Shown in pieces: positions 1-7,095 of a DNA stretch of 30,619 nucleotides (positions are counted from its first letter, which is position 1; each line of letters starts with the position of its first letter). Below the pieces are notes generated by a model, which was not told the DNA's origin, did not search any database, and saw only the letters and a list, made by a program, of their open reading frames with translations. A program made the translations under genes and the position numbers. This DNA is from a virus, in the IMG/VR virus record IMGVR_UViG_3300011252_000171, positions 1 to 30,619 of that record. The stretch is one strand, 5' to 3'.

Positions 1-245
1 ACATAGCCAACAACTGTAGCAATTCTTTCTTTGTCTAAAGTTTGTTTAGCTAGATAAATTCCACCTTTAGTTTGCTCGGGTAAAGTAAAAGGTAATATTA
101 AGACACGATAACCCGTTGGTTTGGGTAGCTTGTCTGCATGAGAGTCTAAATTGTCAACTGTGATTTCTTGAACGGGATCAATAGGGATCTCGTCAACATC
201 AGTGCTGCCAAAATTAGCTACTCGGTCTGGAACAGTCTTAGTCAT
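1..245 (-). CDS. GroES-like co-chaperonin, C-terminus cut by window edge
   Basis: Reading the minus strand from ATG at 245 gives about 81 codons still open at base 1. After an acidic lead of roughly 38 residues comes KLPKPTGYRVLILP, then KGGIYLAKQTLDKE and ATVVGYV. This is the GroES beta-barrel start followed by the mobile-loop region, seen in phage gp31/GroES-like co-chaperonins and related marine-phage proteins. Such proteins cap GroEL to help fold capsid protein. GGAGG lies just upstream. An earlier in-frame ATG at 251 abuts the GGAGG, so 245 is preferred. The start overlaps the stop of the preceding gene by 8 nt. Its place after the portal gene fits a head-assembly role. The family call is fairly good, but the C-terminus cannot be checked here. 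Confidence 0.72.
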   Translation of the reverse strand, partial: MTKTVPDRVANFGSTDVDEIPIDPVQEITVDNLDSHADKLPKPTGYRVLILPFTLPEQTKGGIYLAKQTLDKERIATVVGY

Positions 246-435
246 ATGCATCCTCCATATTAGAATGTAAAGTTTGAATTTCCTGTTCACAGAAACTCAA
301 ACCTGCTATTTCACCGACTATCCTTTGGTATTGCTCAAAATTCTCAATACTTCCAGAAGCCAATGTTTGCATGAGAGCTTCTTTCCTCTCACGAAATTTA
401 CGAAGCAAATGCTCCGTTGCTAAGATATAGTCCAT
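238..435 (-). CDS. Hypothetical 65-aa protein between portal and co-chaperonin
   Basis: Small, mostly helical, acidic protein with Arg/Lys-rich patches near the N-terminus (LLRKFRERKE) and a CEQEIQ segment near the C-terminus. No recognised domain. It starts 3 nt after the preceding gene ends, with no clear Shine-Dalgarno, and overlaps the co-chaperonin start by 8 nt, so it is probably translated by coupling. Small helical proteins in this late-operon position are common in podovirus-like marine phages. The function is unknown. Confidence 0.6.
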   Translation of the reverse strand: MDYILATEHLLRKFRERKEALMQTLASGSIENFEQYQRIVGEIAGLSFCEQEIQTLHSNMEDAYD

Positions 436-438
436 TAA

Positions 439-642
439 TTATTTAATAGAACGATACCAAAGAAGTCCTTTTGTCTGTCCATAAGCCGCTTTTACTTTAG
501 CTTCTTCAGGTTTGTCTAAGCATTCACCTGCTTGAACAGATTGTGTTTTTGTTGTATCCTCTACGCTAGGAAAACTAGGAGACGCCTTTGTTTTCTTAGG
601 TGACGGTGAAGGATATTTATCGTTATCGTAATAATCTCTCAT
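439..642 (-). CDS. Hypothetical 67-aa Pro/Ser/Lys-rich protein downstream of portal
   Basis: The start overlaps the portal stop as TAATG, with GGAG upstream (CGGAGAAAAATAATG), so it is coupled to the portal gene. The protein is low-complexity (PSPSPKKTKASPSFPS) and probably disordered, ending in an aromatic/basic tail (GLLWYRSIK). No domain is recognised. It could be a minor virion or assembly protein judged only by position. Confidence 0.6.
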   Translation of the reverse strand: MRDYYDNDKYPSPSPKKTKASPSFPSVEDTTKTQSVQAGECLDKPEEAKVKAAYGQTKGLLWYRSIK

Positions 643-3071
643 TATTTTTCTCCGTTTTGTTTTCGAGTTTCTCGAACTGTTTTAACTAATTCCGTATAGT
701 TCTTTTCTGCATCAACTTTAGCTCTTTGCTCTAGTTCTTGCAATTCTATTGCGGCTTTAGTATCTTGTACACGTAAATCAGCTTCGATCTTCTCACGTTT
801 AATTTGTGCGTCTAATTCAGCTTTCATTGCGGCTAGTTGTGCATCTCTTTGATCGTCGCCTTCTTTTTGCATCAACTGTTCTCTTTCAAGTTGTAGTTGT
901 TGTTCGAACATCTGTCTTTGTGGATCTGGTGTTTGCATTGCTGCTGCCATCGCTTGTGCTTGACCTGTAACTTGTTGTGTTGCTGCTTGTGCCATTAATG
1001 CAATCTCATTCATCATTTCAGGCGGCATTTGTCCTGCTTGTATTTCTGGTAACGGTTGTCCCATCGCTTGTTCTATTTGTAATTTATATAACATCGCTTG
1101 GTGTTCTTGTATATTTGCACCGATTGCTTGTGAAGCTACTGGATTTTGTTGGACCATAGGATTTTGCATAAACGCACTATGTGCTGCTATATAAGCTTCG
1201 TGGTTTTGAAACTCGTAAGCTCTAATCGGTGTTCCTGTTAAAACTGCTTGTTGTTCACTAATAGGATCACGTGCAGGTACTTCTTGTTCAGGTGGAAGTA
1301 GTGCATCAATATCTTTTATGTTTAATGCGATATACATTTTCTTATACGACTCACGTAAGTCGTGTAATTCAGGTGCGGCTTGTGCCATTTGTAATTGTGT
1401 CTGAGCTAATGTAATTCTTTGTGTCATACTAAAGATATTAGGGTCAGAAACTGGTATAACGTCTACAGAACCATCAAAATCCTGTTTAAATACGTTTTCG
1501 GAAGCACCTTGTACTTGATAAGGGTATTCAGGTGGTAAAAACTCACCAAATACTCTTTTTAGTATTTTAAACTCACATCTTTGTGCATAATGTAATCTTT
1601 TATGGATTGCGGACATTACTCGTTGTCCTTTTTCCATTAATGCTACGGTTGTGCCTACAGGAGCTTCGGAATTACCGTCGCCTGTCGGATTTTCTACGGT
1701 TGCTGCAAATCTTTTACCTGAATCAACTAAAGCACCTAGTAAGGTGGCTAATGTACCGCTTGGTTCTTTATAAGGCAGTGGTAAAAACGCGTCTTGTAAT
1801 CGACCTCCAGGAGCATCGACATCACGCCACTCTCCAGGTTGTAACGGATCATCATGACGCTGAATATTTAGTCCTCTTGATTTAAATCCTGCGGGTAAAT
1901 TAGAAAGCGTACCTGCATCAATCAACTGACGTAAAATAGAAGTAACTGATTTAGTTAATCCACCCATCATATGAATTAAACCAAAACCATAAAAACCTAA
2001 TCCTGGAAGAAACTTATAATGAGTAAAATATTCAACTTTTTTACGCATAGGATCGTTTTGATCATAGTTAGGTCTAATCGCTAATACTTTATTATTATCT
2101 TTACAAATAGTAACGATATAGGGTAATGCTAATCCTGTTTCTTCACCGTTAGCGTCTACATCTTCGAAGCCTTCGAGGTCTAAATTAACGTGCATTTCTA
2201 ATAACGTAAATTCTTCGTCGCTTATTGTTCTAGTTAACCCTTGAAGTTCGTCAATTTTATCATCTACTTCCGTTAAATCAGGATTACTGGTCGGAGACAT
2301 CATATCGGTGTCTTTATAGAACCCAGAAATTTGTAATTTACGTAATTCGTTCTCGTTCATATGAATTACATGGGTAATTCTTGGTGCGGTAAGTAAATCT
2401 ACTGCGTAATACGGAACAACAAGGTGCTCTGACTTAACAAAACGTGCAACCGCACGTCCTAAAGCAGGATCGTAGTAAACTTTTTTGAAAGCGGAGCCAG
2501 AAAGCGGTAAATAAAAGAGTAATTGATCCATTTCTGGGTCATATTCTTCCATTTTGTACGTAATTTGGTAATTCATGAAGTTTTTTACACGATTTGCCTT
2601 TTCCATCTTAGCATTATCGGTAATTCCTAAAACTTCTGTATCTACAGGTCCACCTGCGGGTAACATTTCTTTATAAGCTTGTGCTTGGAACTGTGTTACT
2701 GCTTCAGCAAGGATCGGATGATGTACTCCTGAAGCTCCAACGAAAGGTTGTGACCTAGAATCAGAACTAATGCCTAATAATTCTAAACCTTCGCTGTATG
2801 TTTGAAACCAATCATCTCTAGAATCTAAATCTTCTTCGTAAGATGAAACTAATTCTGCGGCAATAGTGTTTAATTCACGGTCGTCTAAAACTTCTGCTAA
2901 GTTTTCGCCAAACTTAGACGGTGTTTCTTCTTCCATGTCGCTGCCACGCACAATAGAACCATCAGGCTGAACGAAAAGCTCAGTTTCTTCGTCGGGTTGC
3001 TGTACTAATTCTAGTTCGATTGGGTCTTCAGAACGAGAACGCATAGGAATTGGTTGTTTTTCAATAGCCAT
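642..3071 (-). CDS. Portal protein (large, 809 aa)
   Basis: Forms the dodecameric ring at the capsid vertex through which DNA is pumped by terminase. It lies 26 nt downstream of terL, the usual packaging order. The N-terminal 100 residues are acidic. The body has portal-like features: a DDWFQTYSEGLELLG helix followed by QPFVGASGVHHPILAEAVTQFQAQAYKEMLP, then GSAFKKVYYD, and a long segment ending in KSVTSILRQLIDAGTLSN. Residues from about 600 on are very rich in Gln, Ala and Met, then Lys/Glu (EREQLMQKEGDDQRDAQL), giving a long coiled-coil tail like the barrel of P22-type portals. It is longer than T7-type portals (about 530 aa) and fits the class of 700-850 aa marine-phage portals. There is no strong Shine-Dalgarno close to the ATG. 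Confidence 0.85.
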   Translation of the reverse strand: MAIEKQPIPMRSRSEDPIELELVQQPDEETELFVQPDGSIVRGSDMEEETPSKFGENLAEVLDDRELNTIAAELVSSYEEDLDSRDDWFQTYSEGLELLGISSDSRSQPFVGASGVHHPILAEAVTQFQAQAYKEMLPAGGPVDTEVLGITDNAKMEKANRVKNFMNYQITYKMEEYDPEMDQLLFYLPLSGSAFKKVYYDPALGRAVARFVKSEHLVVPYYAVDLLTAPRITHVIHMNENELRKLQISGFYKDTDMMSPTSNPDLTEVDDKIDELQGLTRTISDEEFTLLEMHVNLDLEGFEDVDANGEETGLALPYIVTICKDNNKVLAIRPNYDQNDPMRKKVEYFTHYKFLPGLGFYGFGLIHMMGGLTKSVTSILRQLIDAGTLSNLPAGFKSRGLNIQRHDDPLQPGEWRDVDAPGGRLQDAFLPLPYKEPSGTLATLLGALVDSGKRFAATVENPTGDGNSEAPVGTTVALMEKGQRVMSAIHKRLHYAQRCEFKILKRVFGEFLPPEYPYQVQGASENVFKQDFDGSVDVIPVSDPNIFSMTQRITLAQTQLQMAQAAPELHDLRESYKKMYIALNIKDIDALLPPEQEVPARDPISEQQAVLTGTPIRAYEFQNHEAYIAAHSAFMQNPMVQQNPVASQAIGANIQEHQAMLYKLQIEQAMGQPLPEIQAGQMPPEMMNEIALMAQAATQQVTGQAQAMAAAMQTPDPQRQMFEQQLQLEREQLMQKEGDDQRDAQLAAMKAELDAQIKREKIEADLRVQDTKAAIELQELEQRAKVDAEKNYTELVKTVRETRKQNGEK

Positions 3072-3097
3072 GGTAATACATCATAGTATGATTTTCC

Positions 3098-4624
3098 TCA
3101 ATAATAAACCCTTTCGCCTTGATAGGGTTCTTCCTCTTCAAAATAATCACTCGAAAGTGTCAAAAACCCGCCTTCCCTGAACCTAGCTAACGCTAAAGTC
3201 GTTGCGTCTACTAAGTCATCGTTCTCACCGTTCGGGAAATCAGAAACTTCATCCATAAGTTCTTCGCCCCAACGGTTATCTGGAATCCAAACACGTCCAT
3301 CTTGAAAAATAGGAGACACAGAATTTAGTCTAGCTATTTTATCTTGCCCTTTTCCAGGAGAAAAAGTATTTACAGGAATACCGATTCTACGTAATTCTTG
3401 TACTAATGGCAAACCACTAGCTTTTGCTTCAATAATAATTGTATCAGGTTGCCAATATTCATACAAACGTAAAGCTTCGGCTTTTAATTCAGGAAAATCG
3501 TAACGTTCTTTTATACAATCAATCAAAATTAAATGAGCTTCATCCCCGTGATAGTGTTCTTCGCCTATTTTACCTTCAGGATAAAATACACCCCACGTTG
3601 TTATAGCAGTATAGTCAGCTCTTTCTGATTTTAAAAACGCTGTATCAAAACTTTGTATTAGATAATCGCATTTAGGTGGTTTTTCTTCGTCCCAAATCAT
3701 AAACCAATCTTTCGGTATAATTGAAATACCTTCACCTGTAGGTCGTTGCATATATTGAGCCGCCCATTTTCCTGGACTAACTGATGCTTTTATACTTTCG
3801 AGTTCTTCTAATTTCCAAAAATTATTCCATAAAGGTTTACCGCTTGGTAATATTGCAGGAAACTCAATAACCTCCCATTGGTCTGCTCCAGGATCTTGTG
3901 CCATTTTCTTAACTAACCGCCCTGTAAGATCTTTTTTATTCCAACGGGTCATCACAATAACGATTGCACCTCCAGGTTGTAACCTTTGTCGTGGACCTGC
4001 CATAAACCATTCGTAAGCCTCGTCCATCGCTTTATCGGACATAGCGTCTTGTTCCGAATGTGGATCGTCAATAATAAACAAATCCGCACCCCTTCCTGCT
4101 AATGCACCACCAATACCTGCTGCGTAATATTCACCGCCTTTATTTGTTAACCATTTACCTGCAGAACGACTATCTGCTTTTAGTTCAGTTTCAGGAAATA
4201 AAGCCGCGTATTCTTCTCCGTCAATTAAATCCCTAACTTTACGTCCGAAGTTAACCGCAAGGTCAGCGGTATGGGTTGCTTCTATAATTTTTAATTTAGG
4301 ATTTTTACCTAATAAGTACGCAGGGAACAAATGTGATGCAAACTCAGACTTTGTATGTCTAGGCGGCATATTAATAATTAAACGTTTAAGTTTACCTGTA
4401 GCAATATCGTCAAAAGCTTTTGCCATTTTAACGTGATGATCACCGTTAATAAATTCTTGCCATATAGATTTAACAAAATCCATAAAGGTGCTTGTGGCTT
4501 TTTCTTGAAATTCACGTTTTTCTAGTTCTTCTAAAAGAATCGTAAATTCTTTAGCTTCTGCTTTAGTTAAATGAGAAACATCTATTTCTCGTAAAGCTGC
4601 TAACTTATCTGCGTTAGATGTCAT
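3098..4624 (-). CDS. terL: Terminase large subunit (ATPase-nuclease)
   Basis: DNA-packaging motor. The N-terminal ATPase shows a Walker A variant around residues 85-93 (NMPPRHTKS) and Walker B DLFIIDDPHS at about 181-190, with a coupling segment near MTRWNKKD. The C-terminal RNase H-like nuclease shows its three acidic motifs: QSFDTAF, IIIEAKASG and NDDLVDATTLAL. The length of 508 aa is normal. The ATG lies directly after the stop of the 204-aa gene, and the portal follows. The family is not resolved between cos and pac cutters from sequence alone. TerS is not adjacent but about 3 kb upstream in the same direction. Confidence 0.95.
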   Translation of the reverse strand: MTSNADKLAALREIDVSHLTKAEAKEFTILLEELEKREFQEKATSTFMDFVKSIWQEFINGDHHVKMAKAFDDIATGKLKRLIINMPPRHTKSEFASHLFPAYLLGKNPKLKIIEATHTADLAVNFGRKVRDLIDGEEYAALFPETELKADSRSAGKWLTNKGGEYYAAGIGGALAGRGADLFIIDDPHSEQDAMSDKAMDEAYEWFMAGPRQRLQPGGAIVIVMTRWNKKDLTGRLVKKMAQDPGADQWEVIEFPAILPSGKPLWNNFWKLEELESIKASVSPGKWAAQYMQRPTGEGISIIPKDWFMIWDEEKPPKCDYLIQSFDTAFLKSERADYTAITTWGVFYPEGKIGEEHYHGDEAHLILIDCIKERYDFPELKAEALRLYEYWQPDTIIIEAKASGLPLVQELRRIGIPVNTFSPGKGQDKIARLNSVSPIFQDGRVWIPDNRWGEELMDEVSDFPNGENDDLVDATTLALARFREGGFLTLSSDYFEEEEPYQGERVYY

Positions 4625-5239
4625 TTAGGGTTTAAATAAGCTTCCTAGACCTGCTTCTCGCATTGCTTGTTGTATTTGTTCGGGAGTTAATTTATCAGGC
4701 ATTAAATCAGGCAGTTTACCGCCTCCTGCTTTTCTTATTCGTTCGATCTCTCTTAATGCTGCTGCTTCCATTGCATCGGCTTGTTTTATTTGTCCTGCTG
4801 GGTTTTTCATGCCAATCGTATCTCTAGCTAGTTCTTTTGCTTTTTGTATTTGATCTAAAGCTTTTTGATACATAGTAGCTAACGTAGGAGCAGGGTTAGC
4901 TGTTTGGTATGCTTCGTTAATCATGTTTTGTCGTTTTAACGCTTCGCCTGTAAGTTTTGGTGCTCCTGATCGTGTAGTAGCTGTTCTTGCTATTTCATCT
5001 ACAGGTAACATAAATCTTTGCATCCCTACGTTGATTGCACTTTTAGCGGGTTTTTTAGGAAGTCCTGCCATCATCATTAAAAAATCATCTTGTCCTTGTC
5101 GGTCGGTTAATAATTCTAATAAAGGATTTAGTGTAGGTTCGGTATCAGGAATCATTCGACCCATTAAAGAATCAGGTACGTCAGCACCAAAATCTTCTGA
5201 TAAAAGCAATTCGGTTATACGATCGAGATCCGCCATCAT
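4625..5239 (-). CDS. Hypothetical 204-aa protein upstream of terL
   Basis: Unknown protein with helical, Lys/Ala/Glu-rich segments (MYQKALDQIQKAKELARD, ADAMEAAALREIERIRKAGGG) and a C-terminus that reads like a short helical domain (DLMPDKLTPEQIQQAMREAGLGSLF). No catalytic motif was seen. It directly precedes terL without a gap. The first two codons are both ATG (5239 and 5236). A TATACT box ends 6 nt before the second ATG and no Shine-Dalgarno is visible, so the message may be leaderless and begin at 5236. It could be a packaging accessory or a minor virion protein; position is the only support. Confidence 0.65.
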   Translation of the reverse strand: MMADLDRITELLLSEDFGADVPDSLMGRMIPDTEPTLNPLLELLTDRQGQDDFLMMMAGLPKKPAKSAINVGMQRFMLPVDEIARTATTRSGAPKLTGEALKRQNMINEAYQTANPAPTLATMYQKALDQIQKAKELARDTIGMKNPAGQIKQADAMEAAALREIERIRKAGGGKLPDLMPDKLTPEQIQQAMREAGLGSLFKP

Positions 5240-5242
5240 CGA

Positions 5243-5272
5243 AGTATAAGCTAATTAATAACAAAATGTAAA
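5243..5272 (-). promoter_or_regulatory. Candidate promoter for a leaderless 204-aa/terL/portal message
   Basis: On the minus strand TTTACA (5272-5267), 18 bp, TATACT (5248-5243). The usual start point 7 nt past the -10 falls on the second ATG of the downstream gene. No Shine-Dalgarno fits between them. Confidence 0.5.
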
Positions 5273-5301
5273 ACGTTGTGTTTTAGGGATAAGTAAAGTA
5301 G

Positions 5302-5619
5302 TTAGGGTGAGGGGTGGGATCCTTGGTTCGCGGTAGCTTTTTTCTTAGCCCGTCGTTCCCTAGCCCTGAAATTTAGACTATCTTTCGTATTCCGTATTTC
5401 GTCTTCCATGTCTTGCCAGAAGGCATCCCTGAACAACTGTTCGTGGTCCGCGGATAGTTTGGTATGAATAATTAGATCTTTATCTTTAGGAATCCAATCT
5501 TCCCAAAACTGTTTACGTTGATCAGCCCACTGCCATTTGATCTCGCCTAATTCAGGTCTAGCGTGGATGTGATACCCGAAGATTAGTGGTTCTTTGAACT
5601 TTGGTACTGTTTTTGGCAT
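5302..5619 (-). CDS. Hypothetical 105-aa Trp-rich protein
   Basis: Reads like a real phage protein: Trp/Asp-rich middle (KWQWADQRKQFWEDWIPKDKD), FRDAFWQDMEDEI, then a basic tail (RARERRAKKKATANQ). No domain is recognised. Its first 62 nt overlap the 3' end of the 46-aa gene in another frame, which is more than usual for this genome. The start could therefore be later, although the N-terminal residues (FGYHIHARPELG) look conserved in style. Function unknown; it lies in the lysis/packaging operon. Confidence 0.6.
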   Translation of the reverse strand: MPKTVPKFKEPLIFGYHIHARPELGEIKWQWADQRKQFWEDWIPKDKDLIIHTKLSADHEQLFRDAFWQDMEDEIRNTKDSLNFRARERRAKKKATANQGSHPSP

Positions 5620-5698
5620 CTTTCTTCCCGAATATTTTTTCCCAGTTATCTTGGTATTGATTACCTTTTTCTGGTCTACGTTTACTTCCTTTACTCAT
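5558..5698 (-). CDS. Short basic protein MSKGSKRRP-type (46 aa)
   Basis: ATG at 5698 opens 46 codons to TAG at 5558: MSKGSKRRPEKGNQYQDNWEKIFGKK followed by a less conserved tail. The pattern (M-S/G-K-G-S-x-R-P ... Y..N..KIFG) matches a tiny protein I recall from many marine podoviruses, of unknown function. The start overlaps the o-spanin-like gene stop by 8 nt, and its 3' end overlaps the 105-aa gene. It is easily missed because of its size. The residues after position 26 may be under less constraint because of the overlap. Confidence 0.6.
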   Translation of the reverse strand: MSKGSKRRPEKGNQYQDNWEKIFGKKDAKNSTKVQRTTNLRVSHPR

Positions 5699-6047
5699 CG
5701 TATTCCCTATAATACTCTACAATCGCTAAAATGTTCTTTGTGTAGCGTGTGATCTCTGCCATATTCATCGAAAGGTTTTCGTATTGTTGTGTAGTCAACG
5801 CATAGTATGCAACCGCAGGAGCTTTACCGTCTTTAACGAGTTGTAGGTATTCTTCCATGATCTCTGGAGTTAACACTTCAAATGTTACCTCGGTCGCTTG
5901 GATTTCCATAGGTAACGGTGGGTGGTACATCGGAGCAGGTAATGCGATCGTATTCACATCTATCGGTTTAGCTGTAGGTAATAACGAACAACCACTGACC
6001 GCGAACAACGCAATAATACTAAATTTTTTCAATCGGTCCTTCTTCAT
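5691..6047 (-). CDS. Outer-membrane lipoprotein, probable o-spanin
   Basis: Signal sequence MKKDRLKKFSIIALFAVSGC with lipobox VSGC (Cys20), followed by a Pro-rich stretch (PAPMYHPPLP), the usual composition of o-spanins. The C-terminal half (FEVLTPEIMEEYLQL, YYALTTQQYENLSMNMAEITRY) is a motif I recall from lipoproteins next to lysis genes in marine phages. The start overlaps the stop of the i-spanin-like gene as ATGA, the standard i-/o-spanin order. Together they would bridge and fuse inner and outer membranes in the last step of lysis, which implies a Gram-negative host. Endolysin and holin are not in this window. Confidence 0.65.
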   Translation of the reverse strand: MKKDRLKKFSIIALFAVSGCSLLPTAKPIDVNTIALPAPMYHPPLPMEIQATEVTFEVLTPEIMEEYLQLVKDGKAPAVAYYALTTQQYENLSMNMAEITRYTKNILAIVEYYREYDE

Positions 6048-6427
6048 CCACTCGGCTCCTCCTCGCTGACCGTGGTCAACTCTACAAGGTTATCTATTAC
6101 TCGTTTAGTACCACGGTTAACCATCTTCTCAACAAGTTTAGGTTTGTTTAGTGCAAGGTTATCTAGATCGTGCTTAGCAAATGTGTTTCTTAATTTATTT
6201 ACTTCACGAAGTGCGTTTTGTTTTTCGGCTTCTAACGTACCAAGACTCGCGGACAGCTGTTCTTGTTTAGCTAGGTATTGTTTGATGGATTCGTTTTGCT
6301 CGGATATTTTTGATTCCAGGATTATCTGATTACCTTTGAGCGTGGATATCTGGTCTAATAAGAACCACGAACCCGCCAAAGATGCCGCCAATAGGACTCC
6401 GAGAACCAAGCTAAGTTTAAAACCCAT
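6044..6427 (-). CDS. Inner-membrane coiled-coil protein, probable i-spanin
   Basis: One N-terminal transmembrane helix (about residues 4-24, LSLVLGVLLAASLAGSWFLL), then a long heptad-like coiled coil (about 28-85, rich in Glu, Gln, Lys and Leu) in the periplasm, and an acidic tail. This is i-spanin (Rz-like) architecture and length. The next gene is a lipoprotein overlapping by 4 nt. No Shine-Dalgarno is present; a TATACT box sits 6 nt before the ATG, so the message may start at the ATG itself. Confidence 0.68.
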   Translation of the reverse strand: MGFKLSLVLGVLLAASLAGSWFLLDQISTLKGNQIILESKISEQNESIKQYLAKQEQLSASLGTLEAEKQNALREVNKLRNTFAKHDLDNLALNKPKLVEKMVNRGTKRVIDNLVELTTVSEEEPSG

Positions 6428-6433
6428 CCGAAA

Positions 6434-6461
6434 AGTATAATCGTAAAAAATTTTTTCGCAA
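6434..6461 (-). promoter_or_regulatory. Candidate promoter immediately upstream of the i-spanin-like gene
   Basis: Minus strand TTGCGA (6461-6456), 16 bp AT-rich spacer, TATACT (6439-6434). Six nucleotides (TTTCGG) separate the -10 from ATG 6427, predicting a leaderless lysis transcript. Confidence 0.5.
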
Positions 6462-6647
6462 AATTTTTATCACAGGGACTTATTTGTAAAGTAGTTGCAA
6501 TCGGAAGGCTGAACCCAAGGAGCGGCGGAGGGTGAGGACGTAGAAGCGGTCTAGGGGGGTATAGGGTACGTTCTAAGAGTAGCTATATATGGTGTAAGGG
6601 TAGAGGTAGTGTTAGTGATGTAAGGGGCTAGGGTTATATTGTAGGCA
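6462..6647. other. Non-coding stretch, strongly G-rich on the plus strand
   Basis: No convincing gene on either strand between the spanin promoter and the terminator. The plus strand carries many G runs (GGCGGAGGGTGAGG, TAGGGGGGTATAGGG, AAGGGG, TAGGG) with few C, a strand skew not seen elsewhere in the window. It could be a packaging/processing site, a G-quadruplex-forming element or the remains of an RNA. Nothing decides between these. Confidence 0.4.
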
Positions 6648-6675
6648 TAAAAAAAGGGCTACGAATGTAGCCCTT
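6648..6675 (-). terminator. Rho-independent terminator after the 133-aa gene
   Basis: Perfect 9-bp stem AAGGGCTAC/GTAGCCCTT with a 4-nt loop, followed on the minus strand by seven T. It lies 18 nt past the stop codon at 6694. Confidence 0.9.
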
Positions 6676-6693
6676 AGGTAAGGTAGCTAGAGG

Positions 6694-7095
6694 TTAGCTA
6701 ACTAGTGGTTTAATACCGTTGGATTTGTTCCAAGCATCAGTACCTTTCATTTTAGATATGTAGGTACGTAGTATTTTACTAGGGGTTTGTTCGTACGCAT
6801 CACCGCTAGCAGTTACCCATGCAATACTATCCTCAGCAGTTACGCTAAAGTCATCTATTTGCTTGACTGTAGCCTTACCGCCTAAAAGATGAAGGTAAGC
6901 TAAAACTAGTTGTACTTGTCTAGGTGCTATACCTCTATCATTCATGGCGTTATCAGTTAATGATAAGACCATTGATTGAGCAACACCGCCACCGCTTTTA
7001 CCAATAGGGGCAATGTTATCTATATCGGCTTTTCTTTTATCTACATTAGCAGTAGCCGTTTTGACTGCTAATCTATCTTTACTTTGTTTATCCAT
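6694..7095 (-). CDS. Winged-helix-like DNA-binding protein, paralogue 1 (133 aa)
   Basis: Lys/Asp-rich N-terminus, then a compact helical domain: GIAPRQVQLVLAYLHLLGG, KATVKQIDDF, and a last element QTPSKILRTYISKMKG. The same order (x-G-x-x-P-Q/R ... Q-x-P-x-x-I-x-x-x-Y-x-K) occurs in the proteins at 7457-7750 and 15201-15572. These look like three diverged paralogues of a small winged-helix family. The gene stands alone: long leader upstream, strong terminator downstream. A role as abundant DNA-binding or transcription factor is inference. The start at 7095 is followed by DKQSKDRLAV; no strong Shine-Dalgarno beyond AAGAGG. Confidence 0.65.
   Translation of the reverse strand: MDKQSKDRLAVKTATANVDKRKADIDNIAPIGKSGGGVAQSMVLSLTDNAMNDRGIAPRQVQLVLAYLHLLGGKATVKQIDDFSVTAEDSIAWVTASGDAYEQTPSKILRTYISKMKGTDAWNKSNGIKPLVS

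Noticed and set aside
1583-1885. Plus-strand 100-codon frame inside the portal gene
   Set aside because: Antisense of a clear portal gene, no start signals.
4923-5249. Plus-strand 108-codon frame opposite the 204-aa gene
   Set aside because: Antisense shadow: Ser/Cys/Ile-rich translation, no ribosome site, and the opposite strand is in a coherent operon.
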